A DNA stretch of 64,000 bases from Acidobacteriota bacterium (lineage in GTDB: Bacteria > Acidobacteriota > UBA6911 > RPQK01 > DATIPO01): NCBI GenBank assembly GCA_035471785.1, contig DATIPQ010000095.1, forward strand, positions 1 through 64,000, given 5' to 3'. The notes beneath the pieces were generated by a model. It saw nothing but the letters and a program-made list of their open reading frames with translations. It searched no databases and had not been told where the DNA came from. Below are positions 54,548 to 62,355 of this stretch, one piece after another; position 1 is the first letter of the stretch; each line of letters starts with the position of its first letter. The position numbers and the translations under genes are program-made.

Positions 54548-55661
54548 GACCGCCATGCTGTCGGCAACCTTGCTTGTGGCCCTTCCGCTGGCCTCGGCGC
54601 CCGAGTTCCGCCAGGCCGCGCCCGACTACTCCTGGGCCTTCCCTCAAGACCACTGGGCCCATCACGACTACCGCATCGAGTGGTGGTATTTCACGGGTCA
54701 TCTCAAAGAGCAGGGCGCGGATGACTTTCGCTTCGGCTACCAGTTCACCTTCTATCGCATCGGACTTTCTTCCCAGCAGCCCCGGTTCGACTCCCGGTGG
54801 GCCACCCGCTCGCTCATCATGGGACACGCCGCCCTGACCGACCTGCGGAGCGGGGAGCATCTCTTCAGCGAACTTCTCTACCGCACCACGCCCTTCCTCG
54901 GGGGCTTCTCTTCCTACCCCGATCCCTTGCTGGCCTGGAGCCGCGCCCCCGCCGGGACCGACGCACGCTGGGAATTGCGCTTCAACGGCCAGGCCTTCGA
55001 TTTCTCCGCCCGCGACGATGCCAAAGGCATCGCTTTCGATCTCTCTACACGTCCGGCCAAGCCGCTGGTTTTGCAAGGCCCCAACGGGTACTCCTCCAAG
55101 GGTCCAGGACCCGGCTCGGCCAGCCTCTATTACACCTTTCCCCGCCTCGACACGTCGGGGACGGTCGAGTTGCGGGGACGCCCCTACCAGGTCATCGGCC
55201 AGAGCTGGATGGACAAAGAGTTCTCCACCTCGGTGCTCTCCCCCCAGCAGGTCGGGTGGGACTGGTTCAGCCTGCAATTCCAGGACGGCAGCGAACTGAT
55301 GCTTTTTCAACTGCGCCGCCGAGACGGTTCCCCCGACCACGGCCGCGCCACCTTCATCGACGCCCAGTCCCGCCCACGCTTCCTCGAACTGGATGAGTGG
55401 ACGCTGACGCCCAGCGAGTCCTGGACCTCCCCCCAAAGCCAGGCCCCCTATCCCGTGGCCTGGACCCTCAGCATCCCTTCCCTCAACCTCGATCTGCGTA
55501 TCCGCTCCCTGCTCGAGGACCAGGAAAACCGCTCGTCTCTGGTCACCGACCTCAACTACTACGAAGGGGCCGTCCAGATCACTTCTCCCTCCGGCGCCCC
55601 CCTGGGCCGGGGCTTCGCCGAACTCACCGGCTACGGCCCCAACAGCCGTCCTCCGATTTGA
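54537..55661 (+). CDS. AttH/CrtC-like lipocalin-fold exported protein
   Basis: A 374-residue protein with a short signal peptide (AMLSATLLVALPLASA). It carries the marks of the AttH family, which also includes carotenoid 1,2-hydratase CrtC: RIEWWYFTGHL near residue 48, MGHAALTD near 98, and GQSWMDKEFSTS near 222. It is the third member of the ATPase-permease-AttH module, as in AttEFGH systems. AttH is thought to handle a lipid-like or hydrophobic cargo outside the membrane, so an export or envelope lipid role is likely; the cargo is unknown. CrtC activity is less likely given the context. Confidence 0.9.
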   Translation: MKCKTAMLSATLLVALPLASAPEFRQAAPDYSWAFPQDHWAHHDYRIEWWYFTGHLKEQGADDFRFGYQFTFYRIGLSSQQPRFDSRWATRSLIMGHAALTDLRSGEHLFSELLYRTTPFLGGFSSYPDPLLAWSRAPAGTDARWELRFNGQAFDFSARDDAKGIAFDLSTRPAKPLVLQGPNGYSSKGPGPGSASLYYTFPRLDTSGTVELRGRPYQVIGQSWMDKEFSTSVLSPQQVGWDWFSLQFQDGSELMLFQLRRRDGSPDHGRATFIDAQSRPRFLELDEWTLTPSESWTSPQSQAPYPVAWTLSIPSLNLDLRIRSLLEDQENRSSLVTDLNYYEGAVQITSPSGAPLGRGFAELTGYGPNSRPPI

Positions 55662-55680
55662 CGGGGGTGGGTTTTTGCCT

Positions 55681-55708
55681 TCGCACTTCGCATGTCGCAC
55701 TTCGCACT
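55681..55708 (+). repeat. Heptamer tandem repeat
   Basis: Four copies of a 7-bp unit run head to tail: TCGCACT, TCGCATG, TCGCACT, TCGCACT. It lies 20 bp after the AttH stop and 65 bp before the next start. Short heptamer arrays of this kind are common between genes in some bacterial genomes and can expand by slippage. Confidence 0.85.
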
Positions 55709-55772
55709 TGAACCTGGCAAAGCCTTTGGGGAGCGACTGTGCTCGTCAGTGCGGTGATATAGTGGCAGGTGC

Positions 55773-56189
55773 ATGCGTTTAGAGGCCATACTCATCTGCG
55801 ACAAAGTACTGCAGGAATCGAACGGCAAGGTCTACCTGAACGGCATTTTTGACCGCATCTGGTCGAAGGAAGTGCCTGCCGCCCACCCTGAGATGTACCT
55901 CTATTTCCGCTTCTTCGTCGACGACGAAGACCGCAGTGACGGCGACGAAGACCGGGTGGCGGTGGAACTGACGACGCCCGGTGGGCGCAGCGAGCGGCTG
56001 CCCGAACTGAAAGGGCGCGTGGACGCCGGCAACAAGGTGGAAGGAAACGTCCGCCTGCGCATGGTGCCCCTCTCCGAGTACGGCACCTACACCCTGCGCG
56101 TCCTCTTCAACGGAAAGCCCGCCGGCATCTGCACCTTCCAATGCATCCCCACCCCCGAGCAGGAACCCTCCGCCGAAACCGTCCACTGA
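55773..56189 (+). CDS. DUF6941-like protein of unknown function
   Basis: A 138-residue cytoplasmic protein. The opening LEAILICDKVLQESNGKVYLNGIFDRIW followed by PAAHPEMYLYFRFF resembles what I recall as DUF6941, a short beta-sandwich-like domain found in many actinobacterial and acidobacterial genomes. GTYTLRVLFNGKPAGICTFQC near residue 105 is typical of the final strands. There is no catalytic motif or signal. ATG 55773 has no clear Shine-Dalgarno and the gene may be leaderless. Function unknown. Confidence 0.75.
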   Translation: MRLEAILICDKVLQESNGKVYLNGIFDRIWSKEVPAAHPEMYLYFRFFVDDEDRSDGDEDRVAVELTTPGGRSERLPELKGRVDAGNKVEGNVRLRMVPLSEYGTYTLRVLFNGKPAGICTFQCIPTPEQEPSAETVH

Positions 56190-56339
56190 CCTGCCCCGCG
56201 CATGGCTGCGGCTCCGTCAACCAAACTGTCGTTTAGAGCAGCGTTTTCACCTCAACTAAACTCGAAGTTTTCTCGTTCACTTCTCTCCCCACTCCAGTCC
56301 TCCCGACCTTGATCAGCTTTTGAGATAGAATGCGACCCA

Positions 56340-57530
56340 ATGGACTGGGTGGATATTCTCGAGCGAATAGAGAGCGGAGAAGACGATCGGACCGAGTTCA
56401 AGCGTGGGCTAGGCGATTTGAAAGCGACTGGACGCACCTTGGCCGCTTTTGCCAATAGCAGGGGCGGTGTTGTCATATTTGGCGTTGACGATACTTGCGA
56501 AATTGTCGGAGTCAAGGAAGATCCGGAGAAGGTCGCGGAGCGGCTCACAGCGTTTCTGACCACAGGTCTCAGCGCTCCCGTTCAGGCACGCCTGCAACGC
56601 CATGAGGCTCCCCATGGGTGGGTGCATTGGGTTGAAGTGCCCAGCCAACGCGGCTTCGAACCCCTGAGGCATGAGGGACGGGTCTATGTGAGGAGAGGCC
56701 GCTCCAGTGTCGAGCCCTCTCCAAGCGAACTTCAGGATTTGTACAACCTCTTCGGCTACATCTTGACCGAGGAGCGTGCCATAGAGGCTGCCGGCGTCAA
56801 TCAGATCGACATTTCAGCTTTTCGAAAGTACCTGGCAAGATTGGGATTGGATCTCAATGATGACCCTCAACCTTCTTTGGAGGAGGATCTTCTCAACCGA
56901 GGCGTAGTTGCCCGAGCAGGAGACCGATTGGCGGCTACGCTGTACGGGATCTTGGCCTTTGGAAGAGAGCCGCAATATTACCCTCAGACCTCGAATTTTT
57001 GGGTCGAGTGCGTAGCCTACGCCGGTACGGACCGCTCCGGAGAGGTTTTGCAGGTGGGCCAGGCCCAGGGCCGGATCGATGAGCAGGTGGAGCGGGCTCT
57101 CGGTTGGCTCCGGTCACTCGGGAAGAAAGAGCACTACAAAGGGATCTATCGTGAAGATAGACCACTACTGCCTGTCAAGGCCGCTCGTGAGGCCCTGGTC
57201 AATGCCGTGGTTCATCGCGACTACGCGATTACGGGCAGCAAGATTCTATTCGAGTCGTTCGATGACCGGATCGTCGTTACCAGCCCAGGCTCACTCCCCA
57301 ATACCATGACTCCTTCCAGCGTTCGCGCCGGCGGGCATCCACGCTCGCGCAACGAGTTGCTCGCCAACTTCATGCTGACCATGGGATTCATGGAGCAGCG
57401 CGGCAGAGGTTGGCCCGTCTTGCGCCGCGCCATGATGGAGCACAACGGCACCGAACCCGACCTCCAAGCAGACCGCGACGCCCGCTTCGTACGCGTAACC
57501 TTCTGGCTCGATCCCCCAACGGATGATTAA
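56340..57530 (+). CDS. AlbA/Schlafen-domain ATP-binding protein
   Basis: A 396-residue protein of the class often annotated as RecG-like or transcriptional regulator. The N-terminal AlbA_2 (Schlafen-type) domain has DRTEFKRGLGDLKATGRTLAAFANSRGGVVIFGVDD at about residues 17-50. The C-terminal part (LPVKAAREALVNAVVHRDYAI near 280, IVVTSPGSLP near 320) is the divergent GHKL ATPase module (HATPase_c_4), ending with RGRGWPVLRRAM. A TAGAAT lies nine bases before the ATG, so the mRNA is probably leaderless. Its codon use is richer in A and T than its neighbours. Proteins of this class recur in defence and stress loci; the role here is unknown. Confidence 0.88.
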   Translation: MDWVDILERIESGEDDRTEFKRGLGDLKATGRTLAAFANSRGGVVIFGVDDTCEIVGVKEDPEKVAERLTAFLTTGLSAPVQARLQRHEAPHGWVHWVEVPSQRGFEPLRHEGRVYVRRGRSSVEPSPSELQDLYNLFGYILTEERAIEAAGVNQIDISAFRKYLARLGLDLNDDPQPSLEEDLLNRGVVARAGDRLAATLYGILAFGREPQYYPQTSNFWVECVAYAGTDRSGEVLQVGQAQGRIDEQVERALGWLRSLGKKEHYKGIYREDRPLLPVKAAREALVNAVVHRDYAITGSKILFESFDDRIVVTSPGSLPNTMTPSSVRAGGHPRSRNELLANFMLTMGFMEQRGRGWPVLRRAMMEHNGTEPDLQADRDARFVRVTFWLDPPTDD

Positions 57531-57672
57531 CCTTGAACCTTAGGTGCCATGTTGGTCCTCCTCTCTTCATGGCGCTGCGCGACGACAGCCGCAACATTGG
57601 GTCGAGGCCGCGGCAGGAGCGAATCGCCCGAAGCTGCCATCGGCCCCTGGGTTAGGCGAGTCGAATCGTCCA

Positions 57673-59376
57673 TCAGGCCAGTTCGGGGTGCTTGAGGTGA
57701 TGGTCGGTGGCGTCTTGGTAGGCTTTGGCGATCAGGCAGAGCTTGTCTTCGGCGTAGAGGCGGGAGCAGAAGGTGATGCTGGTGGGGGAGCCCTCTTCGG
57801 TGAAGCCGTTGGGGAGGGCGATTCCCGGGTGGCCGGTCAGGTTGGTGAGCAGCAGATTGCCCGAGAAGGAGGGCGACACGTAGACGTCGAGGTCGCTCAG
57901 GGCCTCGTCCATCAGTCCCATCAATAGCGTACGGGCCCGGTTGGCCTGGATGTATTCCACCGCCGGAACGAAGCGCGACCCGCGGAAAGCGTTGGGCCAG
58001 GCCCGGCGCTCCTGGCGCACCATCAGGTCGTCGCGGTTGGAGCGGGTCAGGCTGTCGAAGGCGGCCGCCGCTTCGGTGTTGAGGATGAAGCTGAGCGCTC
58101 CCACCGGGAAGTCGGGCAGCTCCATGGGAACGAGGTCGATTCCCAGTTCGCGAAGCACCTGCAAGGTCTTCTGGTCGTTGGCCTTCATGGCCTCGCTTCC
58201 GCGTCCGCTCTCGAAATCGCTCTTCAGGTAGCCGACACGCACCGTCCCCAGGTCGGCCGAAGCGTCCCAGTTGAAGGGCAGGTCCGAGGCCATGGGGTCC
58301 TGTCCGTCGGGACCCATAACGGCGTCCAGCACCAGGGCGCAGTCTTCCACGCTGCGGGCCATGGGCCCCAGCTTGTCCATGCTCCAGCTCAAGGCCATGG
58401 CGCCGTGACGGCTGATGCGTCCGAAGGTGGGACGCAGTCCGGTGACGCCGCAGCGGGTCGCGGGAGAAACGATCGATCCCCAGGTCTCGCTGCCGATGGC
58501 GAATCCCACCAGGCCGGCGGCGGTGGCCGCGGCGGGCCCCGCCGAAGAGCCCGAGGAGCCCTGTTCCAGGTTCCAGGGATTCTTGGTCGTGCCTCCGTAC
58601 CAGACGTCGCCCCAGGCCAGGGCTCCCAGTGTCAGCTTGGCCACCAGCACGGCGCCGGCCTCTTCCAGGCGCCGCACTACCGTGGCGTCCTCGTCGATGA
58701 CCTGGTCCTTGAAGGGCATGGCGCCCCAGGTTGTGGGGTATCCCTTGGTGGCGAGCAGATCCTTGGCTCCCCAGGGAATGCCGTGCAAGGGTCCCCGGTC
58801 GACTCCCCGGCTCAACTCTTCGTCGGCCCGCCGGGCCTGGCGCAGCGCCAGCTCTTCGGTGAGCGTGATGACGCACTGCAGCTTGGCATCGAAACGCTTG
58901 AGACGCTCCAGGTAGAGTTGGGTCAGTTGCAGCGAAGTGATTTCCCCCCGGCGGATGAGGCGGCCCAAGTCGGTGACGGGCCAGAAGGCGATCTCTTCCC
59001 GGTCGGAGGGCATGGGCCGGGCGGTGCCGGTCGATTGCCGCAGAGGCCGCCGGCTCTGGTCGAAACGCATGCCGGGCAGCCGCGGGTCGAAATGCAGCGC
59101 GGGAGGAACCGAGTTGGGCAGCTCGACCTGACGCAGGCGCTGATAGTCGGCCAGGGTGTCGTTGAGGTCCTCCACCATCATCTGGCGCTCCTCTTCGCTG
59201 AACTGCAGACCCGACAGAGCCTCGGCCTGGGCCAACATGGCGGTGGTGACCTTGGGTTCCTCAGATTCCTGCAGGGCGGTCCACAAAGATCCGGGAAGGA
59301 GGGTGCCCGTCAGCCCGGCGCCCGCGAAATAAGCCATGAAGTTTCGACGTGAGGTTTCAAGCGTTGCCCTTTTCAT
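57673..59376 (-). CDS. Amidase (amidase signature family) with Tat signal
   Basis: A 567-residue amidase. A twin-arginine signal (SRRNFMAYFAGAGLTG) directs export of the folded enzyme. The Ser-cisSer-Lys triad is visible: Lys in WGAKDLLA near residue 203, the cis-Ser in GSSGSSAGPAAATAAG near 277 and the nucleophile Ser in GSETWGSIVSPATR near 300. The usual TGGS there reads TWGS, a change in the strand beside the nucleophile. It should hydrolyse amides or acyl-amino substrates outside the cytoplasm. It resembles glutamyl-tRNA amidotransferase subunit A only through the shared fold. It stands alone, divergent from the small gene at 59593. Confidence 0.92.
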   Translation of the reverse strand: MKRATLETSRRNFMAYFAGAGLTGTLLPGSLWTALQESEEPKVTTAMLAQAEALSGLQFSEEERQMMVEDLNDTLADYQRLRQVELPNSVPPALHFDPRLPGMRFDQSRRPLRQSTGTARPMPSDREEIAFWPVTDLGRLIRRGEITSLQLTQLYLERLKRFDAKLQCVITLTEELALRQARRADEELSRGVDRGPLHGIPWGAKDLLATKGYPTTWGAMPFKDQVIDEDATVVRRLEEAGAVLVAKLTLGALAWGDVWYGGTTKNPWNLEQGSSGSSAGPAAATAAGLVGFAIGSETWGSIVSPATRCGVTGLRPTFGRISRHGAMALSWSMDKLGPMARSVEDCALVLDAVMGPDGQDPMASDLPFNWDASADLGTVRVGYLKSDFESGRGSEAMKANDQKTLQVLRELGIDLVPMELPDFPVGALSFILNTEAAAAFDSLTRSNRDDLMVRQERRAWPNAFRGSRFVPAVEYIQANRARTLLMGLMDEALSDLDVYVSPSFSGNLLLTNLTGHPGIALPNGFTEEGSPTSITFCSRLYAEDKLCLIAKAYQDATDHHLKHPELA

Positions 59377-59521
59377 GGAAATTTACTTTAGCAAAACAAA
59401 GGCCGAGCGACGACCACATGCCTTTGGGCACAAAAAGCTGGTGAAACTGAAGAATTGGTGATGGCTGTCTAATTTGTTGTTTTGCAGACACTTACAGGCG
59501 CGCCGCGCAAAGAACGGCATA

Positions 59522-59537
59522 AAGTTTTGAAACTTTC
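59522..59537. promoter_or_regulatory. Inverted repeat upstream of the small Cys gene
   Basis: A perfect 7-bp inverted repeat AAAGTTT-TG-AAACTTT lies 56 bp before the start of the 80-residue gene. It lacks a T-run and is more likely an operator or RNA hairpin than a terminator. Confidence 0.35.
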
Positions 59538-59592
59538 CTACCGAAAAGTTGGTCTAAGTGGATTGGAAGCCAGGAAGAGAGGATGGCACACC

Positions 59593-59835
59593 ATGACTGA
59601 CTACTGTGATCGCCAATGGCTAGCTCGCTACCTGCGGAGTGAACTGGAGCTAGAGGAAAAGCTGGATTACCTCTACCACCTCGACGTCTGTCCGGACTGC
59701 TGGGAGAAGGTCTATTCGGCCACCAAGGCTACTCATCCGCACTACTACAAGATGTCGGCTCGTCAGATGAAGGTCACCGAGCGTGACCTGGCCCGCATGG
59801 AGTTGAAAGAAGAGGAAATTATCGAAGTCGCTTAA
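59593..59835 (+). CDS. Small anti-sigma-like zinc-motif protein
   Basis: An 80-residue protein that I recognise only in part. The sequence YCDRQWLARYLRSELELEEKLDYLYHLDVCPDCWEKVY has the shape of a zf-HC2 anti-sigma zinc module (C-x23-HLDVCPDC), though no transmembrane or effector domain follows. The C-terminus (ERDLARMELKEEEIIEVA) is an acidic helix. ATG 59593 is the most likely start; GAGG lies upstream. A strong terminator follows its stop, so it is a single-gene transcript, possibly a regulator of a sigma factor encoded elsewhere. Confidence 0.8.
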   Translation: MTDYCDRQWLARYLRSELELEEKLDYLYHLDVCPDCWEKVYSATKATHPHYYKMSARQMKVTERDLARMELKEEEIIEVA

Positions 59836-59879
59836 GACGGCCAGGCCTCTGACGAAACAAACTGCATTCATATCCTTGA

Positions 59880-59916
59880 GAGGACCGCCTTCAGTCAAAG
59901 GCGGTCCTCTTTTTTT
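59880..59916 (+). terminator. Rho-independent terminator
   Basis: A perfect 11-bp stem GAGGACCGCCT/AGGCGGTCCTC (59880-59890 with 59899-59909), an eight-base loop and seven T residues follow the 80-residue gene. This is the clearest intrinsic terminator in the window. Confidence 0.95.
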
Positions 59917-59998
59917 GCCCCCATCCTCCGATTCTCATCCCACGGTACCGGTTTCCGCCCCCACTTGCGCACTGCTGGCAAGTTTGGGTGAAATTTAG

Positions 59999-60028
59999 TT
60001 GAAGAAGGCAGTCCTTTCCGTTTATGCT
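59999..60028 (+). promoter_or_regulatory. Probable promoter of imuA, with possible damage-response site
   Basis: TTGAAG (59999-60004) and TATGCT (60023-60028) are 18 bp apart. Just downstream, near 60037-60051, GAACAAAAAGTGTTT holds an imperfect AACA/TGTT inverted repeat that could be a repressor site such as LexA's; the LexA motif of this group is not known to me, so that part is a guess. Confidence 0.35.
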
Positions 60029-60060
60029 TATAGGTGAACAAAAAGTGTTTAGGAGAGGCT

Positions 60061-60777
60061 ATGAAGGCATTGATGGAGCAGAGCGCAGGGGTGTTCAGGG
60101 GCCGCGATCTGGCGCGTCGCCAGAAGGCTTCCCGCATCGAACGCCTGAGCAGCGAATTGCCCCATCTGGATGAACTGCTGGGAGGAGGATTTCCGCGCGG
60201 AGCCATGGTGGAGTTGATTGGCGGCCCTTCCAGCGGGCGCAGCACGTTGGCTCTGCGGGTGCTGGCTCGGGCCGCCGCGCAGGATGAGCTGACAGCTTAC
60301 GTGGACGCCTTTGACGCCCTGGATCCGCTGGCCGCTCAGGCCTGCGGAGTGGACCTGGAGAAGCTGTTGTGGGTGCGCTGCGCTTCGGCGGCCGCCTCCC
60401 GCTCTATGGCCCGCGCCTTCAAGGCGGCCGACATGGTGGCGCGGGGAGGCGGCTTCGGGGCCCTGGTGTTGGACTTGGACCGTCCTTCGGCGCCGCCCGG
60501 CGAAAGCGGACTGACGGCTCCCTGCAAGACCTTTTTCCGCCTCCAGAAGGCGGTGGAGCGGACGCCTTTGCTGATGCTGGTGCTCAACCGCCGCGGCTTG
60601 GCGGGCAGTGCCGCCTCGCTGGCCCTTTCGCTGCGCCGCGCGTCCACCGATTGGGGATTGGAAGCCGGCGCTCCTCACCCCTGTGTCCTGCGCGGCGCCG
60701 TTGATGAAATCGAAGTGATGAAAGGAAGATCTTATGGCAGCACTACGCTACATTGCGGTCTTTGCGACGCCTCCTGA
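60061..60777 (+). CDS. imuA: ImuA, RecA-like mutagenesis-cassette protein
   Basis: A 238-residue RecA-fold protein, first of the ImuA-ImuB-DnaE2 cassette used for damage-induced mutagenesis. The core has LPHLDELLGGGFPRGAMVELIGGPSSGRSTLALRVLA near residue 35-70, where the Walker A lysine is replaced by Arg, and VLDLDRPSAPPGE near 140 in the Walker B position. Its last 44 bp overlap imuB, so the two are coupled. ATG 60061 has AGGAGAGG just upstream; the GTG at 60034 would lie inside the ribosome-site region and is rejected. Confidence 0.9.
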   Translation: MKALMEQSAGVFRGRDLARRQKASRIERLSSELPHLDELLGGGFPRGAMVELIGGPSSGRSTLALRVLARAAAQDELTAYVDAFDALDPLAAQACGVDLEKLLWVRCASAAASRSMARAFKAADMVARGGGFGALVLDLDRPSAPPGESGLTAPCKTFFRLQKAVERTPLLMLVLNRRGLAGSAASLALSLRRASTDWGLEAGAPHPCVLRGAVDEIEVMKGRSYGSTTLHCGLCDAS

Positions 60778-62089
60778 GGAGGTCGAAGACGAGGCCCGAG
60801 GCCGCTTCGTGCTGACGGCCGAGTTATTGAATCTGGCGCGGGAACTGACGCCGCGCATGGAGCGCGTCGAGCTGGCCGAAGGCAGCGGAGAGGGGCTTGT
60901 ACTGGAGGCCACGAGGCGCAGCGAGCCGCCTATTTTGCAACAGCTTTCCGCCTCCCTGCTCCCCCGGGAGGACGGAAAAGGCGGGAGTCCGCAGCAACCC
61001 CTTCCCCTGCCGCTGTGGGCTTCCGCCTCTACCCGCACGGCGGCTCTGCTGGCGGCCCTCAACGGCTGCCGCGGACGCCTTGATCCCAAGCGCCAGCAAA
61101 GCTTTCTGCGCGCCCTGCCGGTGGAGGTCCTCAGCTTGCTGGATCCTTCGCTGGGTCAGCAGGAACGCCAGGTGTTGGGAAGTTGGGGCATCCGCAAGCT
61201 GGGCCATCTGATCGACCTGCCCAAGGGCCGACTGGCCGCCCGCCTGGGTCCTGCCGGGACGCGCCTGCAGGCCTTGTCGCGGGGAGAGGACCTGCGTCCA
61301 TTTCAACCCTGGACGCCTCCCGGCGCCTTTCAAGAACGCCGCGACCTGGACTGGACGCTGGATTCGCTGGAGCCCCTTTCCTTCGCCCTCCAGGGCCTGC
61401 TGGACAAGCTTTGCCGTCGCCTGCAAAGCCGGGGAATGGCGGCCGAGGCCGTGACCTTGGAGTTGGGGCTGGATAACGGAGAAGTCTTCACCCGCACCCT
61501 GCAACTGGCCTTTCCCCTCAAGTCGTCCAAGGTGATGCACTCGCTGCTGCGCCTCGATTTGCAGGAGCGTCCCCTGGAGGCCGGCATCCACTGGCTGGCG
61601 GTGCGTCTCGAGCCGGTTCCGGCCCGCACCCTGCAGTTTTCGCTGCTGCAGGAGGCGGTGGCTGATCCCGAGAGGCTCTCACGTACTCTGGCCCGTCTGA
61701 CGGCGCTGGTGGGAGAGGACATGGTGGGCTGTCCGCATCCGCTCGACACCCATCGTCCTGACGCCTTCGAGATGCGTCCGCTGCGCCTCGACGGCGGACA
61801 GCGCAAGGGCCGTTCTAAGAAGGCTTTGCCGCCGGCTCCGGCTTTCGCGGTGGCTTCGGAAGTTCCTGCTCCTGTGTTGCGCCGCTGCCGTCCGCCTGCG
61901 GCGGTGGAAATCGAACGCCGACAGGTGGTGCGCTGCGCCGGTCCCTGGCATGCCAGCGGCGACTGGTGGCGGGATGATCACGGCTATCAGCGCCAGCAAT
62001 ACGACGTAGAACTCAAAGACGGCGCCCTGCTGCGCCTCTTCCGCGACCCTCGCCGCGAGGGGTGGTTCTTAGAAGGTGTCTACGACTAG
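60734..62089 (+). CDS. imuB: ImuB, Y-family polymerase-like protein, N-terminus degenerate
   Basis: A 451-residue ImuB relative. Its middle part is typical of ImuB's thumb and little-finger-like region: LPVEVLSLLDPSLGQQERQVLGSWGIRKLGHLIDLPKGRLAARLGPAGTRLQALSRGED near residues 135-190, then the PLSFALQGLLDKLCRRLQSRG segment near 215-235 and the QFSLLQEA segment. The N-terminal palm, with the conserved acidic residues of Y-family polymerases, is short and not recognisable, so it is expected to be catalytically dead even more clearly than usual ImuB. It probably bridges DnaE2 to the sliding clamp. Its TAG stop is the start of repeat A copy 2. Confidence 0.88.
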   Translation: MAALRYIAVFATPPEEVEDEARGRFVLTAELLNLARELTPRMERVELAEGSGEGLVLEATRRSEPPILQQLSASLLPREDGKGGSPQQPLPLPLWASASTRTAALLAALNGCRGRLDPKRQQSFLRALPVEVLSLLDPSLGQQERQVLGSWGIRKLGHLIDLPKGRLAARLGPAGTRLQALSRGEDLRPFQPWTPPGAFQERRDLDWTLDSLEPLSFALQGLLDKLCRRLQSRGMAAEAVTLELGLDNGEVFTRTLQLAFPLKSSKVMHSLLRLDLQERPLEAGIHWLAVRLEPVPARTLQFSLLQEAVADPERLSRTLARLTALVGEDMVGCPHPLDTHRPDAFEMRPLRLDGGQRKGRSKKALPPAPAFAVASEVPAPVLRRCRPPAAVEIERRQVVRCAGPWHASGDWWRDDHGYQRQQYDVELKDGALLRLFRDPRREGWFLEGVYD

Positions 62090-62184
62090 CGAGCGGCCTC
62101 ATACCGCCGAGATCAATTAGGCCTTCAGCGCGGTCGCTGAACTTGATTCGTGTGTGAACTTGTTGGCCACCTGGTGACCCTAGC
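62087..62184 (+). repeat. Repeat A, copy 2 (starts on the imuB stop codon)
   Basis: Beginning at the imuB TAG (62087-62089), this 98-bp element matches the yajQ-pyrE copy with four substitutions and one indel, in the same orientation relative to the gene before it. The TTCAGCG/CGCTGAA hairpin is conserved, while the terminal GGCCAC hairpin has one mismatch here. Repeat B copy 4 follows 18 bp later; together they fill the imuB-dnaE2 gap. Confidence 0.95.
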
Positions 62185-62202
62185 GGCGAGCAGCCCCTAA
62201 TT

Positions 62203-62331
62203 TTTTATCTCACACTTTCAGTGTTTCATTTGTTTTTGTACGCGAAACCCAGGGTTCCGTCCTCGCCGCGCTTCGCTTGCAGCGGACTCCACCCTGGGTA
62301 ATGGAAGCACCTCTGAAGGCGTGAAATAAAA
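62203..62331 (+). repeat. Repeat B, copy 4 (short hairpin form)
   Basis: A 129-bp imperfect hairpin. The outer arms TTTTATCTCACACTTTCAG (62203-62221) and its partner (62313-62331) pair at 16 of 19 positions, and the inner arms ACCCAGGGT/ACCCTGGGT (62247-62255 and 62291-62299) pair perfectly. The inner pair has the same spacing as in copy 1 (53 against 52 bp), and the CACGCTTTCAG-like outer phrase is shared, which ties it to repeat B despite its divergence. Confidence 0.8.
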
Positions 62332-62355
62332 CGATCATGTTTGCAATCTAAGCCA

